The notes: generated by a model from the sequence alone, not told the origin. DNA of 64,000 bases from Pseudomonas yamanorum (GCF_900105735.1 NZ_LT629793.1:1674001-1738000); one strand, 5' to 3'; positions 25,647 to 36,367 are shown, counted from the stretch's first letter. Numbers and translations: made by a program.

Positions 25647-26222
25647 TCAGAGTCCTTCCCTTAATACGCCATCGGCCTCGACCTGCAGGCTGAACAGGCC
25701 ACCGTGGCCGACTTCGACATTCAACAGTTGCTCACGAGGTAAACCGCGGGCCTGGGCCAGCAGCAAACGCATGACTCCGCCGTGGCTGATCAGCAGCACT
25801 CGCTGACCGTAATAGGCTTGATGCAAGCGCGCGACGGCACCCAATACACGCGCGGAGAACTGCGACACCGGCTCGCCCTGCGGCGGCGTGAAACTGTAGG
25901 GGTCAGCCCAGAACAGACCCAGCGCGTCGGCGTCGGTTTCCATCAAGGCTGCGGCGCTCTGCCCTTCCCAGGCGCCGAAGTGTAGCTCCTGCAGGTCTTT
26001 TTCCAGGGTGACCGGCAGGTTCAGGCGCGCGCCCAGCTCATCAGCAAACCGCGCGCACCGTTGCAGCGGCGAGCTGACCAGTCGGTCCCACGGGCCCTGC
26101 TCCACCACCGCCCCACGCATCTGCTCCCAGCCCTTGGCGGTAAGCGCATCGTCCAGGCTGCCGCGCAAGCCGCCGCCCAGTTCGGTTTCGCCGTGGCGCA
26201 GCAGGTCCAGGTGCAAAGTCAT
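25647..26222 (-). CDS. cobC: Alpha-ribazole phosphatase / histidine phosphatase family
   Basis: A 191-residue histidine phosphatase that removes the phosphate from alpha-ribazole-5'-phosphate in nucleotide-loop assembly. The catalytic RHG is present in [13 protein letters not shown] near residues 7-11. The second histidine is in [14 protein letters not shown] take the ATG at 26222, which overlaps the cobT stop by four bases (ATGA). The longer open frame to 26426 lies within cobT and is not coding. CobC is the Salmonella name; function is inferred from family and position. Confidence 0.92.
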   Translation of the reverse strand: MTLHLDLLRHGETELGGGLRGSLDDALTAKGWEQMRGAVVEQGPWDRLVSSPLQRCARFADELGARLNLPVTLEKDLQELHFGAWEGQSAAALMETDADALGLFWADPYSFTPPQGEPVSQFSARVLGAVARLHQAYYGQRVLLISHGGVMRLLLAQARGLPREQLLNVEVGHGGLFSLQVEADGVLREGL

Positions 26223-27274
26223 GCCGGGCGGTCCGCCACGGCCGCTTCGGCGAAAGTCGCCATTTGCCCATGCAGCGCGCAGGCCAGGCGCAGCAACGGC
26301 ACTGCCAGCGCGGCGCCACTGCCTTCGCCCAGGCGCAGGCCGAGTTCCAGCAGTGGTTCGGCATTGAGGCTTTGCAGCACGTGACGATGGCCAGGCTCGG
26401 CACCGCGGTGGCCGAACAGCAGCCATTCACGGCAGCCGGGATTCAGGCGCGTGGCGACCAGCGCGGCGACCGTGCAGATAAAGCCGTCCACCAGCACCAC
26501 GACCCCTTCTTGAGCGCAGGCCAGGTAGGCGCCGACCAGCGCGGCAATTTCAAAGCCTCCGAGGTTGAACAGGGTTTTCAGGGCGTCATCACGGTCGCCT
26601 GCGTGCAGCGCCAGGGCGCGTTCGATGACGGCGACTTTGTGGCTGACACCCTGAGCGTTCAAGCCGGTACCGGGGCCGGTCAGGTCGCTGACCTGGCAAT
26701 CCAGCAGCGCGCAGGCCAGGGCACTGGCGGCGGTGGTATTGCCGATGCCCATTTCGCCGCCGATAAACAGCTGCGCGCCGCTCGCGATGGCGCGGTGCAC
26801 GCTGTCGCGGCCGGCTTGCAGGGCCAGTTGGCCCTGGGCCTCGGTCATGGCCGGGCCGTTGACGAAGTTGGCGGTGCCGAGACCGATATTCAGGTGGCGT
26901 ACGCCCGGTAGGTTCAACGTCGGGGTGATGGTGCCGAGGTCGACCACTTCCAGCTTGGCGTCGAGTTGACGGGCCAGCACGCTAATGGCCGCGCCACCGG
27001 CGACGAAGTTGTGGAGCATCTGGCCGGTGACTTCCTGGGGGAAGGCGGAGACACCTTCGGCGACTACGCCGTGGTCGCCGGCGAAGATCGCGATCCACAG
27101 GTGGTCGACGCTGGGTTTGACCTGGCCCTGGAGGCCGGCCAGTTGGACGGCCACGGCTTCCAGTTGGCCGAGGGAGCCGGCGGGCTTGGTCAGTTGCTGC
27201 TGGCGGGCCAGGGCTTGTTCGTGGGCTTGGGTGTCGATTGCTTTGCAGGGGTTAAGCCACCAGGTGTCGGTCAT
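26219..27274 (-). CDS. cobT: Nicotinate-nucleotide--dimethylbenzimidazole phosphoribosyltransferase
   Basis: CobT makes alpha-ribazole phosphate from dimethylbenzimidazole and nicotinate mononucleotide. The 351-residue length is typical. Conserved family parts are [31 protein letters not shown] and the [15 protein letters not shown] stretch. The C-terminal HRGAEPGH carries the catalytic region. The start at 27274 ([10 protein letters not shown]) overlaps the cobU stop by four bases. Longer frames upstream have no family similarity. It supplies the lower ligand base, together with BluB upstream in the operon. Confidence 0.95.
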   Translation of the reverse strand: MTDTWWLNPCKAIDTQAHEQALARQQQLTKPAGSLGQLEAVAVQLAGLQGQVKPSVDHLWIAIFAGDHGVVAEGVSAFPQEVTGQMLHNFVAGGAAISVLARQLDAKLEVVDLGTITPTLNLPGVRHLNIGLGTANFVNGPAMTEAQGQLALQAGRDSVHRAIASGAQLFIGGEMGIGNTTAASALACALLDCQVSDLTGPGTGLNAQGVSHKVAVIERALALHAGDRDDALKTLFNLGGFEIAALVGAYLACAQEGVVVLVDGFICTVAALVATRLNPGCREWLLFGHRGAEPGHRHVLQSLNAEPLLELGLRLGEGSGAALAVPLLRLACALHGQMATFAEAAVADRPA

Positions 27275-27792
27275 AACGCAGTACCTTTTAAAGTCAGGGG
27301 CAGGCCGGCGACGGTCAGGACAACGCGCTGACAACGTTCGGCCAAGGCTTGATGCAGCCATCCGGCTTCATCGACATAGCGGCGAGTCAATTCGCCCAGC
27401 GGGACGACACCCAGTCCGGTCTCGTTGCTGACAAAAATGATTTCTCCTGGGAGGGTGGCCAGGGTTTGTAGCAAGGCCTCGCGCTCGAGGTTGAGACGGT
27501 CGGGGTCTTCGAGCATCAGCAGGTTGGTGAGCCATAAAGTCAGGCAGTCGACCAACAGGCAATGGTTCGGGGTGGCGTTTTCCTTGAGGACACGGGCCAG
27601 TTCGATGGGCTCTTCGATCAGGCCCCATTCGGATGGGCGGCGTTCGCGGTGGTGGGCGATGCGTGCGTTCATTTCGCCGTCCAGGGGTTGGCTCGTCGCT
27701 ATGTAGGTGACGCTTAGGGCGCTGTCGGCGGCGAGCTTTTCAGCCAGGCGGCTTTTGCCGGAGCGGGCGCCGCCGAGGATCAACTGGAGCAT
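27271..27792 (-). CDS. cobU: Bifunctional adenosylcobinamide kinase / guanylyltransferase
   Basis: CobU (CobP) phosphorylates adenosylcobinamide and then attaches GMP. The P-loop is [11 protein letters not shown] at residues 7-17. The guanylylation histidine lies in [13 protein letters not shown]. The 173-residue size is normal. It begins the second half of the operon after the inverted-repeat element at 27852-28579. Its own upstream 60 bases hold no obvious strong promoter, so read-through from cobQ is likely but not certain. Confidence 0.95.
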   Translation of the reverse strand: MLQLILGGARSGKSRLAEKLAADSALSVTYIATSQPLDGEMNARIAHHRERRPSEWGLIEEPIELARVLKENATPNHCLLVDCLTLWLTNLLMLEDPDRLNLEREALLQTLATLPGEIIFVSNETGLGVVPLGELTRRYVDEAGWLHQALAERCQRVVLTVAGLPLTLKGTAL

Positions 27793-27851
27793 GGGTTGTG
27801 CCTCTGTTTTTGACTGTGTGTATATCCGTTATTTTTGTAACGGCTGATATG

Positions 27852-28579
27852 GGTTCCGCCCTTACGGCGGCTCACTTTTGAAAAGCGCAAAAGTAAGCAA
27901 AACGCTCTTGCCCCACCACTCGGCACCTCGCCTAGGCTCGGTGTGCCCTCACTCCGGCTTTGGACCGTGGGCCGCCGCGATGGGCCATCCTTGGCCCAGC
28001 GCGGCTAACCCGGCGTCCTGCCGGGTTACCCACGCTCCAAAGCCTGCGTTCGGCCAGCGTGGTTTAACGGGGCGCCTAAGATCAAGATCAAAAGCAGATC
28101 AACAGCACAGCGGCCTACCGGCCGGCTTGAGTGTGGTGAAGCAAAGGCACAAGCCAAATCAAGAGCGGGCACGGTCAAATGTGGGAGCTGGCTTGCCTGC
28201 GATAGCATCAACTGGGTGTACCTGATGCACCGAGTTGTCTGCATCGCAGGCAAGCCAGCTCCCACAGAAAAGCAGCGCCACCCCGTAGCAGCTGTCGAGC
28301 GCCAGCGAGGCTGCGTGCCTTTGATCTTGATCTGCTTTTGATTTTGATCTGCGGGCCCCGTTAACCACGATGGCCGCAAGCAGGCACGGTGGAGCGGGTA
28401 AATCGGCAAGGATGCCGATTTAGCCGCGCCGGGCCATGGATGGCCCGTCGCGGCGGCCCGCGGAATCGGGCCGGAGTGCGGGCATGCCGAGCCTAGGCGA
28501 GGCACCGAGTGGTGGGGCAAAGACCTTTTGGTTACTTTTGGGGCGTTTGCCAAAAGTGACCCGCTGTAAGAGCGGAACC
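27852..28579. repeat. Large imperfect inverted-repeat element inside the cob operon
   Basis: The arms face each other. The left arm runs from 27852 (GGTTCCGCCCTTACGGCGG) to about 28100, and the right arm from about 28314 to 28579, ending GAGCGGAACC. Matching landmarks include the CACTCGGCACCTCGCCTAGG / CCTAGGCGAGGCACCGAGTG pair and AGATCAAGATCAAAAGCAGA near the inner ends. The arms are similar but not identical. The centre holds a REPIN (28179-28266). No gene is seen in the 840 bases between cobU and cobQ. It may belong to one of the large intergenic repeat families reported in P. fluorescens. Confidence 0.8.
28179..28266. repeat. REPIN at the centre of the large inverted repeat
   Basis: ATGTGGGAGCTGGCTTGCCT then GCGAT faces ATCGCAGGCAAGCCAGCTCC then CACA, around a spacer. 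The two REP halves are near-perfect complements. Confidence 0.88.
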
Positions 28580-28632
28580 ATAAGCGGCCGTTACCGCAGC
28601 AACGGATATGTACACCGTCCATCACAAACAAC

Positions 28633-30084
28633 TCAAACCCCACACAACGAACGCAACAAACCCGTATCCAAATGCCGCTCTACCAAATCCGCCAACCGCT
28701 CAATATCCCGCTCCCGCAACCCGTGATAATCCACCTCTTGCACATCTTCCAACCCGGCCCAACGCAACAAAGCACTACAGGCCGCCGGAGCCTCAAACAC
28801 CCCATGCAAATAGGTCCCAAGGATCTGCCCATCCTCACTCTGAGCCCCATCCCGACGCCCATCGTCCAACTGCACCGCAGCCCGCACCAAACCAGCGCCA
28901 CTGGTAACGCCCGCGTGGATCTCATACCCACTCACCTCGGCATCCTCCAGCAACAACCGCCCCCGCACGTTACGCAGTTGCTTCTCCTCCTCCAGGGTCG
29001 TACTGAACGCCAACAACCCCAACCCCACACTCGAACCGCAAGGCCCTTCCAGCCCCAGCGGGTCATGCACCTGCTCCCCGAGCATCTGCAACCCACCACA
29101 AATCCCCAACACCTTCCCGCCATAACGCAGATGCCGAGCCACCGCCGTGTCCCACCCGTTGGCCCGCAAATACGCCAAATCACTGCGCACACTCTTCGAG
29201 CCCGGCAAAATAATCAGGTCCGCCGCAGGAATCGCCTGCCCCGGCCCCACAAACTGCAAATCCACCTGCGGATGCAACCGCAACGGATCAAAATCCGTGT
29301 GATTACTGATCCGCGGCAATACCGGCACCACCACCTTGAGCACTTGCGCCGCCTTGTCGATCTGGCGCTGGTCGATACCGTCCTCAGCCTCCAGATGCAG
29401 ATCCATCACATACGGCAACACCCCCACCACCGGTTTGCCTGTACGCGCTTCCAGCCAATCCAACCCCGGCTGCAATAGCGCGATATCGCCGCGAAAGCGA
29501 TTGATGATGAAACCTTTGACCCGCGCCTGTTCGGTGGGTGACAACAATTCCAGAGTGCCCACAAGGTGCGCAAACACCCCGCCGCGATTGATGTCGGCAA
29601 TCAGCAGCACCGGGCAGTCCACCGCTTCGGCAAAGCCCATGTTGGCAATGTCGTTCGCCCGCAGATTGATCTCGGCCGGCGAACCCGCGCCCTCGACCAT
29701 CACCACCGGGTAAGCCGCACTCAACCGCGCATGAGAGGCCAGCACCGCTTGCATCGCGATGGCTTTGTAATCGTGATAAGCCACGGCATTCATGGTGGTC
29801 ACGGCGCGCCCGTGGATGATCACTTGGGAGCCCGTGTCGCTGTTGGGTTTGAGCAGCACCGGGTTCATGTCGGTGTGGGGCGCCAGGTTCGCCGCCTGGG
29901 CCTGCACCGCCTGCGCTCGGCCGATTTCGCCGCCTTCGGCAGTCACGGCGCTGTTGAGTGCCATGTTCTGCGGTTTGAAGGGCACCACCGGTATGCCCTG
30001 GCGCACCAACCAGCGACACAGCGCGGTCACCAACGTGCTTTTGCCCGCGTCGGATGTGGTGCCCTGCACCATCAAGGTACTCAT
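28633..30084 (-). CDS. cobQ: Adenosylcobyric acid synthase
   Basis: CobQ amidates four carboxylates of adenosylcobyrinic a,c-diamide with glutamine and ATP. The 483-residue protein has an N-terminal P-loop domain ([20 protein letters not shown]) and a C-terminal glutaminase domain with the cysteine in [11 protein letters not shown]. The motif [14 protein letters not shown] is also visible. Its start overlaps the preceding aminotransferase-like gene by four bases (ATGA). The C terminus lies next to the inverted-repeat element, which separates it from cobU. Confidence 0.96.
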   Translation of the reverse strand: MSTLMVQGTTSDAGKSTLVTALCRWLVRQGIPVVPFKPQNMALNSAVTAEGGEIGRAQAVQAQAANLAPHTDMNPVLLKPNSDTGSQVIIHGRAVTTMNAVAYHDYKAIAMQAVLASHARLSAAYPVVMVEGAGSPAEINLRANDIANMGFAEAVDCPVLLIADINRGGVFAHLVGTLELLSPTEQARVKGFIINRFRGDIALLQPGLDWLEARTGKPVVGVLPYVMDLHLEAEDGIDQRQIDKAAQVLKVVVPVLPRISNHTDFDPLRLHPQVDLQFVGPGQAIPAADLIILPGSKSVRSDLAYLRANGWDTAVARHLRYGGKVLGICGGLQMLGEQVHDPLGLEGPCGSSVGLGLLAFSTTLEEEKQLRNVRGRLLLEDAEVSGYEIHAGVTSGAGLVRAAVQLDDGRRDGAQSEDGQILGTYLHGVFEAPAACSALLRWAGLEDVQEVDYHGLRERDIERLADLVERHLDTGLLRSLCGV

Positions 30085-31070
30085 GAGGCTTCCCTGTAGG
30101 CGCTCAGCGCCTGTTCCAGCCGTAACCAGTCGGCCTCGGTATCAGGCAGGCCGAAACGCAAGCTGCTGTTGTCGACAAACAGGCGCAACAGAATGCCGCG
30201 CTGGGCCATGAATTCATGCAGCTGTTCTGCTCGGTCCGTGATCATCCACTGAAACAACCCGCAGCCGCCCTGAGGCCGCAAGCCATGGCGTTCAAGTACG
30301 TCAAACAGACGCTGGCTGGCCGACTCGCAACGCAGCCGCTGTTGCGCATGGCCGACGGTATCGCGCAGACACACTTGCCCAAGCACCCGCGTCGGCCCGC
30401 TGACGGCCCACGGCCCCACCTGTTCGGCGAGCAGCTTGAGCAGATTGCGCTCGGCCAGCACAAACCCCAGCCGCACGCCGGCCAGGCCGAAGAACTTGCC
30501 GAACGAGCGCAGCACGATCAGGCCGACTTGGTGGGCCTGGCTTGCCAGGCTCAACTGCGGGGTGATGTCCATAAAGGCTTCATCCACCACCAGCCAGCCA
30601 CCGCGCTGGGCCAAGCGTGCATGCCAGTCCAGCAGGCGTTGCGGCGTCAGGCTCAGGCCGGTGGGATTGTTGGGGTTGACCACCACCAGCACGTCGAGGC
30701 TCTCGAGGAAGAAGTCGACTTCCTGCTCCAGTACTTCGCGCACGATGTACCCGGCGCGACGCCAGGCTTCGGCGTGTTCGGCGTAACACGGCGACAGCAC
30801 ACCGACCTTGCCCGTCCGGCGCAGTCGCGGCAATAACTGGATCGCGGCCTGGGAGCCGGCTACTGGCAGTACGTGGGTCGCGCCGTAATATTCGCAGGCG
30901 GCCTGTTCCAGGCCGTCATCGGTTTCAGGCAGGCGCGCCCAGGCCCGCAGCGGGATGTCCGGGATCGGAAACGGCCATGGCGCCAGACCACTGGACAGGT
31001 CCAGCCAATCGGCCTCTGCAATGCCGTATTGCAACGCCGCCTTGCGCAAGCGGCCACCGTGCTCAAGCAT
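30081..31070 (-). CDS. cobC: Threonine-phosphate decarboxylase / aminotransferase-like cobalamin enzyme
   Basis: A 329-residue PLP enzyme of the aminotransferase class I fold. In this pathway it makes (R)-1-amino-2-propanol phosphate from L-threonine phosphate (Salmonella CobD; Pseudomonas CobC naming). The Schiff-base lysine is in [17 protein letters not shown], and [14 protein letters not shown] is the fold signature. I use the ATG at 31070 ([10 protein letters not shown]), which overlaps the end of cbiB by 8 bases. The name clash with the phosphatase gene at 25647 is historical. Confidence 0.92.
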   Translation of the reverse strand: MLEHGGRLRKAALQYGIAEADWLDLSSGLAPWPFPIPDIPLRAWARLPETDDGLEQAACEYYGATHVLPVAGSQAAIQLLPRLRRTGKVGVLSPCYAEHAEAWRRAGYIVREVLEQEVDFFLESLDVLVVVNPNNPTGLSLTPQRLLDWHARLAQRGGWLVVDEAFMDITPQLSLASQAHQVGLIVLRSFGKFFGLAGVRLGFVLAERNLLKLLAEQVGPWAVSGPTRVLGQVCLRDTVGHAQQRLRCESASQRLFDVLERHGLRPQGGCGLFQWMITDRAEQLHEFMAQRGILLRLFVDNSSLRFGLPDTEADWLRLEQALSAYREAS

Positions 31071-31971
31071 AAAATTCAGCCCCCACACACAGGATCAGCA
31101 ACCACAGCCACACGCCGCGTTGCACCAGTTGCCAGCCACGCTCGATGGAATCCGCATCTGCCGGCGGGCCTTCGCCCAGTTGCGGGCGCTGGTGCAGCTC
31201 GCCGTGATAAATCGCCGCGCCACCCAGCTCCACGCCAAGGGCACCAGCGCCTGCCGCCATCACCGGGCCGGCATTGGGGCTGTCCCAGGTCGGGCCCTGA
31301 GTGCGCCAGCATTTGAGGGCCAGGCGGGTTTTGCCCAGCAGCGCGTAGGTCAACGCCACCAGGCGCGCCGGAATGTAGTTGAGCACGTCATCGATCTTTG
31401 CTGCGGCCCAGCCGAAACGCTCAAAGCGTTCATTGCGATAGCCCCACATGGCATCCAGGGTGTTGCTCAGGCGATAGAGCACCACGCCGGGCACGCCGGC
31501 GACCACAAACCAGAACAAGGCGGCAAATACCGCGTCGCTGCCGTTTTCCAGCACCGATTCGGTGGCTGCACGGGCGACTTCGGTGCGATCCAGCTCGCTG
31601 GTCTGGCGGCTCACCAGATAGCTGACACGCTTGCGCGCCTCGTCCAGATCATCACTGCGTAACGCTTGCGCCACCGGCAGCACGTGTTCGCCGAGGCTGC
31701 GCATGCCGAGGGCGCAATACAGCGCGAGGATTTCCAGGACCCAACCGATGTAAGGCGCCCACGAGAGGGCCGTGGCCAACAGGGTCAGCGGCACCACCGC
31801 AATCACCCATGCGGTAACGCCATGGCTGCGCCAGCCACGGCCGCCGGAGTTGAAACGCTGCTCGATACGCCCGGCAAAATTACCGAACGCCACCAGCGGA
31901 TGCCAGCGCCTGGGCTCGCCCAGCAGCGCATCCAGCGCCACCGCAGCGACACTCAGCAAGGCCACACTCAT
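31063..31971 (-). CDS. cobD: Adenosylcobinamide-phosphate synthase (CbiB/CobD)
   Basis: CbiB/CobD attaches aminopropanol phosphate to adenosylcobyric acid at the inner membrane. The 302-residue protein has the family start [17 protein letters not shown], the block [20 protein letters not shown], and [20 protein letters not shown]. The central [22 protein letters not shown] segment appears as [20 protein letters not shown]. The ATG at 31971 overlaps the bluB stop by four bases, and a few upstream codons in frame are discarded. Confidence 0.94.
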   Translation of the reverse strand: MSVALLSVAAVALDALLGEPRRWHPLVAFGNFAGRIEQRFNSGGRGWRSHGVTAWVIAVVPLTLLATALSWAPYIGWVLEILALYCALGMRSLGEHVLPVAQALRSDDLDEARKRVSYLVSRQTSELDRTEVARAATESVLENGSDAVFAALFWFVVAGVPGVVLYRLSNTLDAMWGYRNERFERFGWAAAKIDDVLNYIPARLVALTYALLGKTRLALKCWRTQGPTWDSPNAGPVMAAGAGALGVELGGAAIYHGELHQRPQLGEGPPADADSIERGWQLVQRGVWLWLLILCVGAEFYA

Positions 31972-32618
31972 TGACTCACTCCCCAAACATTCTCATACAA
32001 CATGTCACTCAGTGGCCGTGGTTCGGTCCAGCCTTCGAGCTGCAACATCGGTGCCGGGTAGAACTCGGTCACCGGGCCCAGGCACAACACGGCCAGCGGC
32101 TTGGCGCCGGGCGGCAGGCCCAGCAGGTCGGCCAGGGCCTGGGGCTCGAACAGCGAGACCCAGCCCATGCCCAGCCCTTCGACGCGGGCTGCCAGCCATA
32201 GATTCTGGATAGCACAGGACAACGATGCCATGTCCATTTCCGGCAAGGTACGGCGCCCGAAGATATGCCGTTCGCGATCGTCCATCAACGCCGCCACCAG
32301 TACTTCGGCGCAGTCGTTGATGCCTTCGACCTTGAGCTTCATGAACTGGTCGGAGCGCTCGCCAAGGGCCTCGGCGGTGCGTACCCGTTCTTCTTCCACT
32401 AACTGCTGGATCTGGCCGCGCAGGTTGCGGTCGCTGATGCGGATAAACCGCCAGGGCTGCATCAACCCGACGCTCGGCGCCTGGTGGGCGGCTTGCAGCA
32501 GGCGGTGGAGCAATTCAGGCGCGACGGCGCCGCCGCTGAAGTGGCGCATGTCGCGGCGTTCGGCGATGGCGCGGTAGACGGCTTCGCGATCGGCTTCCGG
32601 AAAGGCGTTGTCCGTCAT
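31968..32618 (-). CDS. bluB: 5,6-dimethylbenzimidazole synthase
   Basis: BluB converts reduced FMN with oxygen into the lower cobalamin ligand. At 216 residues it belongs to the nitroreductase fold. Characteristic segments are [35 protein letters not shown] and [20 protein letters not shown]. Its presence shows the aerobic cobalamin route with dimethylbenzimidazole made in the cell. The ATG overlaps the cobB stop (ATGA), where the cobB tail is itself REP-derived. Confidence 0.93.
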   Translation of the reverse strand: MTDNAFPEADREAVYRAIAERRDMRHFSGGAVAPELLHRLLQAAHQAPSVGLMQPWRFIRISDRNLRGQIQQLVEEERVRTAEALGERSDQFMKLKVEGINDCAEVLVAALMDDRERHIFGRRTLPEMDMASLSCAIQNLWLAARVEGLGMGWVSLFEPQALADLLGLPPGAKPLAVLCLGPVTEFYPAPMLQLEGWTEPRPLSDMLYENVWGVSQ

Positions 32619-34006
32619 GGCCTCATCGCGGGCAAGCCCGCTTCCACCGTAGATTGCGTTTCAACTCGGTCAAGTGTGGGAGCTGGCTTGCCTGCGATGG
32701 CGGTCTCAAGGCCCGGCGCAAACAGCGCAGCCACCGCCGTCGGGTTGGACGGGAAGTAAAAGTGCACGTAGGAAGCCGTCATCCGGCCCTGACGATAAAC
32801 CGCCTCGGCGCCACGCCCACCATTCGGGCTCAGGCCCCGGGCAATCGGCTGCCACTCGGTGCTGGTCAACGAATGATGGTAGGTGTGACCGCGCAACAGG
32901 CCTTCTGGCAGTTCGACGTTTTGCAGGGCCAGCGCCGCCAGACGTTTCTGCATCACGGCATCACCCTGGAGCAGGCCGACCAGTTCGGCACGGGTGCCGT
33001 CGACATCGGTGAGCGAGTCCAGCAGATAGAGCATGCCGCCGCATTCGGCCAGCAGCGGCTTGCCGGCAGCGTGATGGGCGCGAATGGCGTCCAGCATCGC
33101 GGTATTTTCCGACAGCGCCTGGTGATGCAGTTCCGGGTAACCGCCGGGCAGGTAGAGGCTGTCAGCTTCGGGCAATGCGCGGTCACGAATCGGCGAGAAG
33201 AAGCACAGTTCGGCGCCCATCGCCCGCAGCAGGTCGAGGCTGGCGCCATAGGTAAAGGCGAAGGCTTCGTCACGGGCCACGGCGATGCGTACGCCGGCCA
33301 GTAACGGCTCAGCCTCGATCATCTCGGGTGCGGCGAACTCCACCGGCGGTGGCAGCGCTACCTCACAGCTGCTGCCCAAGGCTTGGGCGGCGGCGTCGAG
33401 GCGCAAGTCGAGGTCGTTCAGTTCACTGGCCTGCACCAGGCCGAGGTGGCGGCTGGGCAACTCGATGCCGGTTTCCCGGGACAGTGCCCCGTACCAGCGC
33501 AGGCCTTCGGTGAGGCTGCCTTCAAGCAGTTGCGCATGGCGCAGCGTGCCGACACGGTTGGCCAGCACACCGGCAAACGGCAGGTCCGGCTGGTAACGCG
33601 CCAGGCCCAATGCCAGGGCGCCGAAGGTCTGGGCCATGGCCGTGCCGTCGATCACCGCCAGTACCGGCACACCAAAGTGCCGCGCCAGGTCGGCGCTGGA
33701 GGGCGTGCCGTCGAACAGGCCCATCACGCCCTCGATCAGGATCAGATCGGCTTCGCCCGCCGCTTCCCACAGCAACCGGCGACTTTCCTGCTCGCCCACC
33801 ATCCACATGTCCAATTGATAGACCGGCGCACCACTGGCGCGCTCGTGGATCATCGGGTCCAGAAAGTCCGGGCCGCATTTGAACACCCGCACCTTACGCC
33901 CCAGGTTGCGGTGCAAACGGGCGAGCGCGGCGGTGACGGTGGTTTTGCCCTGGCCGGACGCCGGTGCGGCGATCAGGACAGCAGGACAGTGACGGGGCTG
34001 ATTCAA
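32615..34006 (-). CDS. cobB: Cobyrinic acid a,c-diamide synthase with a REP-encoded tail
   Basis: CobB amidates the a and c side chains of (hydrogeno)byrinic acid. The 463-residue protein has an N-terminal P-loop (IAAPASGQGKTTVTAALARL), the IEGVMGLFDG motif and a glutaminase domain with cysteine in LLAECGGMLYLL. The normal end is near SYVHFYFPSNPTAVAALFAP. After it about 35 residues (GLETAIAGKPAPTLDR..., ending AGLPAMRP) are translated from a REPIN. No ATG suits the start; TTG at 34006 overlaps the cobO stop (TTGA) and is followed by NQPRHCPAVL. Confidence 0.92.
   Translation of the reverse strand: MNQPRHCPAVLIAAPASGQGKTTVTAALARLHRNLGRKVRVFKCGPDFLDPMIHERASGAPVYQLDMWMVGEQESRRLLWEAAGEADLILIEGVMGLFDGTPSSADLARHFGVPVLAVIDGTAMAQTFGALALGLARYQPDLPFAGVLANRVGTLRHAQLLEGSLTEGLRWYGALSRETGIELPSRHLGLVQASELNDLDLRLDAAAQALGSSCEVALPPPVEFAAPEMIEAEPLLAGVRIAVARDEAFAFTYGASLDLLRAMGAELCFFSPIRDRALPEADSLYLPGGYPELHHQALSENTAMLDAIRAHHAAGKPLLAECGGMLYLLDSLTDVDGTRAELVGLLQGDAVMQKRLAALALQNVELPEGLLRGHTYHHSLTSTEWQPIARGLSPNGGRGAEAVYRQGRMTASYVHFYFPSNPTAVAALFAPGLETAIAGKPAPTLDRVETQSTVEAGLPAMRP
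32624..32699. repeat. REPIN within the 3' end of cobB
   Basis: CATCGCGGGCAAGCCCGCTT then CCAC faces GTGTGGGAGCTGGCTTGCCT then GCGATG. The pair lies inside the reading frame of cobB, just before its stop. Confidence 0.85.
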
Positions 34007-34614
34007 AGTTCGATGCCTTTCTGCGCCTTGATACCGGCCTGGAAGGCGTGCTTGAGCATGCCCATTTCCGTCACGGTGTCGGCCATTTCGATCAATTCGG
34101 GTTTGGCGCCACGGCCGGTGACCAGCACGTGTTGCATCGGCGGGCGGGCCTGCAGGTCGCTGAGTACCTGGTCCAGGTCGAGGTAGCCGTGCTTGAGGGC
34201 GATGTTCAGCTCGTCCAGCACCACCAGGCCGATGGCCGGGTTCTGCAGCATTTCTCGGGAGACCGCCCAGGCGGCTTCGGCGGCCACGATGTCGCGCGCA
34301 CGGTCCTGGGTTTCCCAGGTAAAACCTTCGCCCATTACGTGGAAGCGCACCTGCTCGGGGAAACGGCGGAAGAACAGTTCTTCGCCGGTGCTGTTGCGGC
34401 CCTTGATGAACTGCACCACGCCGCACTGCATGCCGTGGCCCATTGCTCGCGCGAGCATGCCAAAGGCAGAGCTGCTCTTGCCTTTGCCGTTGCCGGTGAG
34501 CACCAGCAGCAATCCGCACTCGTTCGGTGAATTGGCAATGCGCTCGTCAATCACGGCTTTTTTGCGCAGCATGCGCGCCAGGTGGCGTTCGTCACGATCG
34601 GGGGATTCAGTCAT
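34003..34614 (-). CDS. cobO: Cob(I)yrinic acid a,c-diamide adenosyltransferase
   Basis: CobO (BtuR/CobA family) adds the upper adenosyl ligand from ATP. The 203-residue protein has the P-loop LLLVLTGNGKGKSSSAFG and GMLARAMGHGMQCGVVQFIK, with VLDELNIALKHGYLD later. I use the ATG at 34614 (MTESPDRDER), with GGAG nine bases upstream; the frame continues to 34689 without similarity. It is the first gene after the cobalamin riboswitch and leads the operon. Confidence 0.95.
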   Translation of the reverse strand: MTESPDRDERHLARMLRKKAVIDERIANSPNECGLLLVLTGNGKGKSSSAFGMLARAMGHGMQCGVVQFIKGRNSTGEELFFRRFPEQVRFHVMGEGFTWETQDRARDIVAAEAAWAVSREMLQNPAIGLVVLDELNIALKHGYLDLDQVLSDLQARPPMQHVLVTGRGAKPELIEMADTVTEMGMLKHAFQAGIKAQKGIEL

Positions 34615-34705
34615 GGCAGCTCTCCGTTGGGGCTGGACAAAAACGGCGGGCAGGAAAAAGACACATACAGACAGCCAAGCATCGCCCACCGTGATGCTGT
34701 TGGAT

Positions 34706-34920
34706 GGATCAGGCCGGTCTCCGGGCTCATGAGTGGCATCGGATGCCGAGGGTGCGCCTTCCCATATCGCGGGCGATACAGTGGCTTAAGGCACCGTCTT
34801 GACTCATTTACCGTTGCGGGGGCAGCGCCGGGATCGTGGCGGCACTGTAGAAAAATGCGCTCACTCACCGGCTTCCCTGTTTCACTCAGTCGGCGCGTAC
34901 GCCACAGAGCACCTGAAACA
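34706..34920 (-). promoter_or_regulatory. Cobalamin riboswitch upstream of cobO
   Basis: Reading the minus strand, the landmarks of the cobalamin element appear in order: GGTGCTCTGTGGCG at the 5' end, AACAGGGAAGCCGGTGAG, the B12 box core GCTGCCCCCGCAACGGTAA, GGGAAGGCGCACCCT, and the closing GAGCCCGGAGACCGGCCTG. The element starts near 34920 and ends near 34706, about 90 bases before the cobO ATG. Binding of adenosylcobalamin would turn the whole operon off, at transcription or at the ribosome site. The divergent gene at 35031 begins 110 bases beyond the 5' end. Confidence 0.95.
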
Positions 34921-35030
34921 AGCCGCGAAGGTTAGTGGGTTGGGGGGGGAGCGTCAATTAAAGCCGGACATGCGCGTGAACCATCGGGCCGCTGCGCTCC
35001 TCTACCACTACAGGTATTAAGGAGAAAACC

Positions 35031-36344
35031 ATGCACAAGACCCGACTTGCCCTACTGATCATGCTCGCCGGCACCCTCGCCGCCTGCGGCGAAAGCTCTA
35101 CCCTGCAAGTGTCCGACGGCACCGGGCCCTCGCCCAAACTGCCGGAACCGAATAAAACCCTGATCCCCACGGTGAACATCGCCCCGGCCATCGGCTGGCC
35201 CGAAGGCGCCAAGCCTACCCCGGCGGCAGGCACCCAAGTGGCAGCGTTTGCTGAAGGCCTGGATCACCCGCGCTGGCTGTACGTACTGCCCAATGGCGAT
35301 GTACTGGTGGCGGAAACCAACGCACCGCCCAAGCCGGATGATGCCAAGGGCATTCGTGGTTGGGTGATGGAGAAAGTCATGGGCCGTGCCGGGGCCGGCG
35401 TGCCGAGCCCGAACCGCATCACCCTGCTGCGGGACGCCGACCACGACGGCGTAGCCGAAACCCGCACGGTGTTCCTGGAGAACCTGAACTCGCCGTTCGG
35501 CATGACACTGGTGGGCAACGACCTGTATGTCGCCGATTCGGACAAGTTGCTGCGTTTCCCCTATCAGCCAGGCGAAACCTCGATCAAGGGAGCCGGCACC
35601 ACGGTGACCGACTTGCCGGGCGGCAGCATCAACCATCACTGGACCAAGAACGTGGTCGCCAGCCAGGACGGCAGCAAGCTGTACGTCAGCGTGGGCTCCA
35701 ACAGCAACGTCGCGGAAAACGGCCTGGAAGCCGAAAAAGGCCGGGCCGCGATCTGGGAAGTGGACCGTGCTACCGGCCAGCACCGCATCTTCGCCTCCGG
35801 CCTGCGCAACCCCAACGGCATGGCTTGGGAACCGCAGAGCGGCAAGCTATGGACCGCAGTCAACGAGCGCGATGAAATCGGCAGCGACCTGGTCCCGGAC
35901 TACATCACCTCGGTCAAGGATGGCGCCTTCTACGGCTGGCCCTTCAGCTACTACGGGCAGCACGTGGATGTGCGCGTGAATCCGCAGAACCCGGAGCTGG
36001 TGGCCAAGGCGATTGCACCGGACTACGCGGTGGGTCCGCACACAGCTTCCTTGGGACTGACCTTTGCCGAGGGCAGCAAGTTACCGGCGCAGTTCAGCCA
36101 TGGCGCGTTTATCGGCCAACATGGTTCGTGGAACCGCAAGCCCCACAGTGGCTACAAGGTGATCTTCGTGCCGTTTGAGGCCGGCAAGCCAAAAGGCCAG
36201 CCGGTGGATGTGCTGACCGGCTTCCTCAACAGCGACGAGAAAGCCATGGGCCGTCCGGTCGGCGTGGTGATCGACAAGCAGGGGGATTTGCTGGTGGCGG
36301 ATGATGTGGGGAACAAGGTATGGCGGGTGTCGGCGGCTAAATAG
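35031..36344 (+). CDS. PQQ-type sugar/sorbosone dehydrogenase-like lipoprotein
   Basis: A 437-residue secreted lipoprotein. The signal peptide ends in the lipobox LAAC (Cys19). The mature part is a six-bladed beta-propeller of the L-sorbosone / glucose dehydrogenase group: [53 protein letters not shown] and [14 protein letters not shown] are recognisable. Family members oxidise sugars with PQQ; whether this one keeps activity or substrate is not visible. It is transcribed divergently from the cobalamin riboswitch. A REPIN follows the stop. Confidence 0.82.
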   Translation: MHKTRLALLIMLAGTLAACGESSTLQVSDGTGPSPKLPEPNKTLIPTVNIAPAIGWPEGAKPTPAAGTQVAAFAEGLDHPRWLYVLPNGDVLVAETNAPPKPDDAKGIRGWVMEKVMGRAGAGVPSPNRITLLRDADHDGVAETRTVFLENLNSPFGMTLVGNDLYVADSDKLLRFPYQPGETSIKGAGTTVTDLPGGSINHHWTKNVVASQDGSKLYVSVGSNSNVAENGLEAEKGRAAIWEVDRATGQHRIFASGLRNPNGMAWEPQSGKLWTAVNERDEIGSDLVPDYITSVKDGAFYGWPFSYYGQHVDVRVNPQNPELVAKAIAPDYAVGPHTASLGLTFAEGSKLPAQFSHGAFIGQHGSWNRKPHSGYKVIFVPFEAGKPKGQPVDVLTGFLNSDEKAMGRPVGVVIDKQGDLLVADDVGNKVWRVSAAK

Positions 36345-36367
36345 CCAACTTCGCAAACACCGCAAAA

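Noticed and set aside
28179..28266. The central REPIN considered as a mobile insertion sequence
   Set aside because: It carries no transposase gene and no target-site duplication is evident; REPINs depend on a RAYT gene elsewhere.
28026..28643. A 205-codon minus-strand frame in the inverted-repeat element
   Set aside because: It is made of repeat and REPIN sequence and has no family resemblance.
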